This document shows, in pieces, positions 10,401 to 15,698 of a stretch of DNA of 15,698 bases. The notes below the pieces were generated by a model. That model saw nothing but the letters and a program-made list of their open reading frames with translations, had not been told where the DNA came from and made no database searches. A program made the translations under genes and the position numbers. Source of the stretch: Ophiocordyceps camponoti-saundersi (nom. inval.) (Eukaryota > Ascomycota > Sordariomycetes > Hypocreales > Ophiocordycipitaceae); contig PDHQ01000564.1 of the NCBI GenBank assembly GCA_003339415.1, forward strand, positions 1 through 15,698, in the 5' to 3' direction. The first letter of the stretch is position 1; each line of letters opens with the position of its first letter.

Positions 10401-11996
10401 GTTACTAACTAGGGAATAGTTAATATAAATACCGGATTATAGAAATAGAAAGATAGCTTATAAGGCTATAAGGCGCTCCTTAAATACCTAGCGGGTATGC
10501 CCCTTAAGAAACTACCTACTAATAAGACGGGCGCCCCTTTACTATAACTAACTATACTTTAATAGAATACCTTATTAGCTTTATAAACTTAGGAAAAATA
10601 AGATAATAAGACCCGAGTAAACCTCCGAGTAGCTATAATACTTATAAAAGAGGCGGATAGGGCGTTAAGGCTATTAGACTATTATGTAAACTACTACTAC
10701 GCAGATATAGTAAATTAACTATAATATAATAGGGTTCCTAATAAGCTTAACTATATCTTAGCGAATTATATTAGACGATAAGCGGCATTTTTTAAATAGT
10801 TAATATAAACGAATACCTTACTATATCGAGGGAGTTATTTAACTAAGTAGTAGAGATACCTTCTCCGGCATAAGATCCCGTAAGCACTTTACTAATCTTA
10901 CGATTTAAGTAGCTATTTTTAGCTAGATATTACGCGTTAACTACTCTATATATATATCTTCTAGCTTAGAATAGCTTAGGATATTATATCCTATATAGTA
11001 AGTTATAGAGAATATACTTTATATTCTAACTATAAGCCGAAGGCGCCGGATTAGCTAATCTCTATTTTAGCACTTTTTTAGGTCCTTACTATAAACTATA
11101 TAGGACTATTCCTAACGGCTATAAATAGGACTAAATTTATACTAGTATTAGTCGATTACTTCTCTCGCTTTATATAGCTTATAGCTTACTAAATAATAGG
11201 AGCCTCGGAGACTATTATTAGCTTAAGGAATTAGCTAGACTTTATTACGATTATACCTATAGCTATTTACTCTAACCTAGGTTCTGCTTTTTTATTAAGG
11301 GAAATCTTAGCTTTTTTAATAGTAAAAGATATACTTTAAGTAACGGCGCTATCTAAGTCGTATCGTAGTATAAGTTTAGTTAAGGTAATAAATAAGATCT
11401 TCTAATAACTTTTAAAAGGGTTATAGCCTTTTAAGAATACTTAGTCTAAATATCTACTAATAGTTATACGGTAACTTAACTATAAGGTTATTAGGACCTT
11501 AAGCTACTTACTTACTAAAGTGCTTTACGGAATAGCTTAGACTAGTCTAAACTTATTTTAATTTATAAAATTACTATATAAAGCTTTAAGATCCGGGGAG
11601 CAGGTAGAATAGCCCCTATAAGGGAGATATACTAACCTTATTATAGAATTTATAAGCTAAGCTAAATACCGGAGATAGGCAGCTTAAGGTAAGTTTAATA
11701 AGATTATATATTATAGGATATTTATCTACGATAAGAGAGACGAGTCTAGTCTAACCCCTAATATATAGAAACTTAAGCTAACGTAAATTAGGCCGTTTAA
11801 GCTATATTACTAAGTTAGGAGGATATCTTAGATACTAAGGTATATTAACTATTTATTTATTAAAGGGGCCTAAGGGCTATTATTCTATAAGGACTCGCTA
11901 AAGAAAATGCTATAACCGACCTAACTATTTAAGACCTAATAACTAGCTGCTACCTAGCAAGCTAGCAGGCCTGCGGAAACTTTAAGTATAACTATA
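10401..11996 (+). pseudogene. Integrase relic with HHCC, DDE core and GPF region
   Basis: The frame continues from RNase H. The N-terminal zinc finger has the right spacing (HX4H, X29, CX2C), but all four ligands are Tyr: TAC 10899, TAT 10914, TAT 11004, TAT 11013. The core shows INYIGL (family pattern MDFIGP) with Asn at 11094. It is followed by FILVLVDYFSRF (11127-11162), SNLGSAF with Asn at 11274, and SLVKVINKIF with Lys at 11382. The spacing between the second and third catalytic positions is exactly 35 residues, and between the first and second 59. The D-D-E triad has become N-N-K. A GPF-like RPFKLYYQVRRIS lies at about 11790-11828. The last part (11943-11996) retains CpA/TpG. The C-terminal end is uncertain. 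Integrase would insert the cDNA into the genome. Confidence 0.9.
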
Positions 11997-12195
11997 TCGT
12001 TTTCCTTCCTTCTTCTCTTTTTATATAACTTTTCTCTTCCCCGCTTTATATTTTATAACCTTACTTTTTTATCCTCTTATAATACTAACCTTTTAACTAA
12101 CTACGTACTATAAAATAACCGCACTATCGTATACCCTTATTTTTCGAGCTTTTTTATAACTTATTTATATATTCCTTGCTTTTTTTTTCTTTAAG
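11997..12195. other. Pyrimidine-rich intergenic stretch, possible promoter of the relic ORF
   Basis: After the integrase the + strand is T/C-rich, with a CTTTTTTTTTCTTT tract ending about 5 bp before the presumed start of the relic ORF. CT tracts just upstream of start codons are common in filamentous fungi. I searched for similarity to repeat B, which would reveal a 3' LTR, and saw none. Confidence 0.35.
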
Positions 12196-12651
12196 ATAGC
12201 CCCGCGACTATCTAAGGATAAGGCCCTTATAATAAGTATATCTTAAGATATAAAAACTTAAGAAGATATACCTAACTTTATTTCCGATAACGAAAACTTA
12301 CTATACTAACTTTTAGGCGAGCTTAATATTTATAGTAAAGATAAAAACTTTAGAGGAGTATTATTTAAAGTATTTTATAAGACTTATCGCGATAAGAAGC
12401 GTTCTATCTGCCCGGATAAATATATCTTACTTATAAGGATATTATACGACTACTTTCTTTAGTTATAAGATACGAACTTTATTTTCCGCAAACTAAGATA
12501 AAGTGCTAAAAGGGAGCTGACGGACGAACACCTTTTACCTTTACTAGCAGACTTTAATAAGCTAGCTAATATAGCGGCTCCTATATAGTAGGGGCAGATT
12601 TACGTCTAGACTATAGGTCTAGGACTAGAAAATCAGTTTTTAATAATATAA
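12196..12651 (+). pseudogene. Relic of an unrecognised ~151-residue protein, ATG turned to ATA
   Basis: One frame (codon starts = 1 mod 3) runs from ATA at 12196 to TAA at 12649, 151 sense positions plus the stop. It has nine internal stops (12244, 12259, 12307, 12460, 12466, 12499, 12586, 12589, 12607), all TAA or TAG, and no indel. The first codons read ATA-GCC-CCG-CGA. ATA is the expected product of an ATG start, and the G after it fits a fungal start context. The translation is hydrophilic and charged, with short words such as FRGVLFKVF, KRSICPDKYILL, KRELTDEHLLPLLADF and GLGLENQF. It has no signal peptide or membrane segment. CpA and TpG survive in the 3' half (12480-12651), so this part is less mutated than the retroelement. 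I recognise no family. It could be a host gene, a gag-like ORF of another element, or a gene belonging to the satellite. Confidence 0.55.
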
Positions 12652-12681
12652 TATATAAATTATCTTATCGACTAAGCATAT

Positions 12682-12724
12682 TTTATTACCTCTTCTTATC
12701 TCCTATATTATATATAATAACCTA
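12682..12724. repeat. Eroded outermost unit of the minisatellite
   Basis: CCTCTTCTTATCTCCTA at 12689 matches the CTCTTCTTATCCCCTA core of the 36-bp units with few changes. The rest of the unit has decayed into TATATATAATAA. It is about 43 bp from the start of the first clear unit at 12725. This is probably the degenerate edge of the array. Confidence 0.45.
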
Positions 12725-12976
12725 CGTGACTGCCCTCCTTATCCCCTAAGGGACAAACCCGTTAACTGCTCTTCTTATCCCCTAGGGGATAAACCTGTTA
12801 ACTGCTCTTCTTGTCCCCTACGGGACAAACCTGTTAACTGCTCTTCTTGTCCCCTAAGGGATAAACCTGTTAACTGCTCTTCTTATCCCCTAAGGGACAA
12901 ACCCGTTAACTGCTCTTCTTATCCCCTAAGGGACAAACCCGTTAACTGCTCTTCTTATCCCTTAGGGGACAAACCC

Positions 12977-13031
12977 GTTAACTGCTCTTCTTATTCCCTT
13001 AGGCTCTTCTTGTCCCCTAGGGGATAAACCC
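12977..13031. repeat. First 55-bp variant unit
   Basis: The unit contains an extra 19 bp: after GTTAACTGCTCTTCTTATTC the core stops at CCTTAG and the unit restarts at GCTCTTCTTGTCCCC. It looks like an unequal exchange inside the array. The same junction recurs at 14544. It breaks the 3-base periodicity of the array. Confidence 0.9.
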
Positions 13032-14543
13032 GTTAACTGCTCTTCTTGTCCCCTAGGGGATAAACCCGTTAACTGCTCTTCTTGTCCCTTAGGGGATAAA
13101 CCCGTTAACTGCTCTTCTTATCCCCTAAGGGATAAACCTGTTAACTGCTCTTCTTATCCCCTAAGGGATAAACCCGTTAACTGCTCTTCTTATCCCCTAG
13201 GGGATAAACTTATTAACTGCTCTTCTTGTCCCCTAAGGGATAAACCCGTTAACTGCTCTTCTTATCCCCTAAGGGATAAACCCGTTTACTGCTCTTCTTA
13301 TCCCCTAGGGAACAAACCCGTTAACTGCTCTTCTTATCCCTTAGGGAATAAACTTATTAACTGCTCTTCTTATCCCCTAAGGGATAAACCCGTTAACTGC
13401 TCTTCTTATCCCCTAAGAGATAAACCCGTTCACTGCTCTTCTTGTCCCCTAAGGGATAAACCTATTAACTGCTCTTCTTATCCCCTAAGGGATAAACCCG
13501 TTCACTGCTCTTCTTATCCCCTAAGGGATAAACCCGTTAACTGCTCTTCTTATCCCCTAAGGGATAAACCCGTTAACTGCTCTTCTTATCCCCTAAGGGA
13601 CAAACCCGTTAACTGCTCTTCTTATCCCCTAGGGAATAAACCCGTTAACTGCTCTTCTTATCCCCTAAGGGATAAACCCGTTCACTGCTCTTCTTATCCC
13701 CTAAGGGATAAACCTATTAACTGCTCTTCTTATCCCCTAAGGGATAAACCCGTTAACTGCTCTTCTTATCCCTTAGGGAATAAACTTATTAACTGCTCTT
13801 CTTATCCCCTAAGGGATAAACCTGTTAACTGCTCTTTTTATCCCCTAAGGGATAAACCCGTTAACTGCTCTTCTTATCCCCTAAGGGATAAACCTGTTAA
13901 CTGCTCTTCTTATCCCCTAAGGGATAAACCTATTAACTGCTCTTCTTATCCCCTAGGGAACAAACTTATTAACTGCTCTTCTTGTCCCCTAAGGGATAAA
14001 CCCGTTAACTGCTCTTCTTATCCCTTAGGGAATAAACTTGTTAACTGCTCTTCTTGTCCCCTAGGGGATAAACCTGTTAACTGCTCTTCTTGTCCCCTAG
14101 GGGATAAACCCGTTAACTGCTCTTCTTATCCCCTAGGGGATAAACCTGTTAACTGCTCTTCTTGTCCCCTAGGGGACAAACTTGTTAACTGCTCTTCTTA
14201 TCCCCTAGGGGATAAACTTGTTAACTGCTCTTCTTGTCCCCTAGGGGATAAACCTGTTAACTGCTCTTCTTGTCCCCTAGGGGATAAACCTGTTAACTGC
14301 TCTTCTTATCCCCTAGGGGATAAACCTGTTAACTGCTCTTCTTATCCCCTAGGGGATAAACCTATTAACTGCTCTTCTTATCCCCTAAGGGATAAACCTG
14401 TTAACTGCTCTTCTTGTCCCCTAAGGGATAAACCTGTTAACTGCTCTTCTTGTCCCCTAAGGGACAAACTTGTTGACTGCTCTTCTTATCCCCTAGGGGA
14501 TAAACCCGTTAACTGCTCTTCTTGTCCCCTAGGGGACAAACCC

Positions 14544-14598
14544 GTTAACTGCTCTTCTTATTCCCTTAGGCTCTTCTTGTCCCCTAGGGGACAAACCC
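14544..14598. repeat. Second 55-bp variant unit
   Basis: The same 19-bp partial unit and the same CCTTAGGCTCTTCTTG junction as at 12977, exactly 1,567 bp further on. The next core has GGGGACAA where the first copy has GGGGATAA. A shared, unusual junction indicates a common origin, through block duplication or gene conversion. Confidence 0.9.
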
Positions 14599-15698
14599 GT
14601 TAACTGCTCTTCTTATCCCCTAGGGGACAAACCCGTTAACTGCTCTTCTTATCCCCTAGGGAATAAACTTATTAACTGCTCTTCTTGTCCCCTAAGGGAC
14701 AAACCCGTTAACTGCTCTTCTTGTCCCCTAAGGGACAAACCTGTTAACTACTCTTCTTATCCCCTAGGGAATAAACCTGTTAACTGCTCTTCTTGTCCCC
14801 TAAGGGATAAACCTGTTAACTGCTCTTCTTATCCCCTAAGGGATAAACCCGTTAACTGCTCTTCTTATCCCCTAAGGGATAAACCCGTTAACTGCTCTTC
14901 TTATCCCCTAAGGGATAAACCCGTTAACTGCTCTTCTTATCCCCTAAGGGATAAACCCGTTAACTGCTCTTCTTATCCCCTAAGGGATAAACCCGTTAAC
15001 TGCTCTTCTTATCCCCTAAGGGATAAACCCGTTAACTGCTCTTCTTATCCCCTAAGGGATAAACCCGTTAACTGCTCTTCTTATCCCCTAAGGGACAAAC
15101 CCGTTAACTGCTCTTCTTATCCCTTAGGGAATAAACTTGTTAACTGCTTTTCTTATCCCCTAGGGGATAAACTTGTTAACTGCTCTTCTTATCCCCTAGG
15201 GGACAAACTTGTTAACTGCTCTTCTTATCCCCTAGGGGATAAACCTGTTAACTGCTCTTCTTGTCCCCTAGGGGACAAACCCGTTAACTGCTCTTCTTAT
15301 CCCCTAGGGAACAAACTTGTTAACTGCTCTTCTTATCCCCTAGGGGACAAACTTGTTAACTGCTCTTCTTATCCCCTAGGGGATAAACCTGTTAACTGCT
15401 CTTCTTATCCCCTAGGGGATAAACCTGTTAACTGCTCTTCTTATCCCCTAGGAGATAAACCTGTTAACTGCTCTTCTTATCCCCTAAGGGATAAACCTGT
15501 TAACTGCTCTTCTTATCCCCTAAGGGACAAACCTATTAACTGCTCTTCTTATCCCCTAAGGGATAAACTTATTAACTGCTCTTCTTGTCCCCTAGGGGAC
15601 AAACCCGTTAACTGCTCTTCTTATCCCCTAGGGGATAAACCCGTTAACTGCTCTTCTTATCCCCTAAGGGATAAACCCGTTAACTGCTCTTCTTATCC

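Larger units (their letters stand above)
4480..11996 (+). mobile_element. RIP-mutated Ty3/gypsy retrotransposon relic
   Basis: The domain order on the + strand is repeat B, gag with zinc knuckle, aspartic protease, reverse transcriptase, RNase H, integrase with GPF region. RT before integrase is the Ty3/gypsy (Metaviridae-type) order and excludes Ty1/copia. Gag-protease reads in one frame from about 6001 to 8460, and the RT-RNase H-integrase part in another from about 8523 to 11996. Both are free of indels as far as I could trace, but each carries dozens of TAA/TAG codons. Active-site residues are lost in every domain. No matching LTR is seen after the integrase, so the 3' end is missing, diverged beyond recognition, or lies elsewhere. 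The element is certainly non-autonomous. Confidence 0.85.
12725..15698. repeat. 36-bp palindromic minisatellite, 81 units plus a partial, open at window end
   Basis: The unit consists of GTTAAC, then TGCTCTTC, then an 18-bp core (TTGTCCCCTAGGGGACAA in its least mutated form), then ACCC. The start-to-start spacing is 36 bp throughout, apart from two 55-bp units at 12977 and 14544. Exactly 7 units precede the first, 42 lie between them (13032-14543), and 30 complete units plus 20 bp follow the second. The first unit (12725) is divergent. Core variants with CCCCTAGGGG are perfect 18-bp palindromes, and GTTAAC is a second one. Units vary mainly by transitions: TTGT/TTAT, GACAA/GATAA, CCCGTT/CCTGTT/CTTATT and CTAGGGG/CTAAGGG. 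There are no unique spacers, so this is a satellite and not a CRISPR array. Function is unknown. Confidence 0.97.

Noticed and set aside
12725..15698. CRISPR array (36-bp repeat length)
   Set aside because: Units abut directly with no unique spacers, and the sequence context is eukaryotic. It is a minisatellite.
12725..15698. Telomeric repeat, because CCCTAA occurs in many units
   Set aside because: CCCTAA occurs once per 36 bp as part of the CCCCTAAGGG palindrome variant, alternating with CCCCTAGGGG. It is not a tandem hexamer.

Overview
The window looks like a heterochromatic, repeat-rich region of a filamentous ascomycete fungus with repeat-induced point mutation (RIP). From 1 to about 12,400 CpA and TpG are almost absent and TpA is everywhere. 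For example, 11221-11280 holds 13 TpA and no CpA or TpG. CpG is still present. Decayed reading frames are closed only by TAA and TAG, never TGA, as expected when CAA, CAG and TGG have become stops. No species can be named, and I see no intact gene.

Layout. 1-4480 is AT-rich non-genic DNA. It holds one copy (A, ~395-1805) of a ~1.4 kb dispersed repeat, a duplicated poly-A segment (2493-2716), a ~78 bp tandem repeat (3497-3870) and a 314 bp direct duplication (3801-4428). A second copy of the large repeat (B, ~4480-5996) runs into a Ty3/gypsy-type retrotransposon relic on the + strand. That relic carries gag with a zinc knuckle, an aspartic protease, reverse transcriptase, RNase H and an integrase with HHCC, DDE and GPF regions, ending near 11,996. 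Gag-protease lies in one frame (codon starts = 1 mod 3) and RT-RNase H-integrase in another (0 mod 3). Each is continuous apart from RIP-type stops. The catalytic and metal-binding residues of every domain are largely lost through C-to-T or G-to-A changes. No 3' long terminal repeat is visible.

Next to the element is a less mutated relic of an unrecognised ~151-residue ORF (12196-12651) whose start codon appears to have changed from ATG to ATA. From 12725 to the window end is a minisatellite of 36-bp units: 81 complete units, two of them 55 bp, plus a 20-bp partial. Each unit carries an 18-bp palindrome and a GTTAAC palindrome. Units differ mainly by transitions at the palindrome arms. The array continues past the window.

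The most notable points are the complete loss of active-site residues by one mutational rule, the regular palindromic array with its own RIP-like polymorphism, and the relic ORF at the array boundary.
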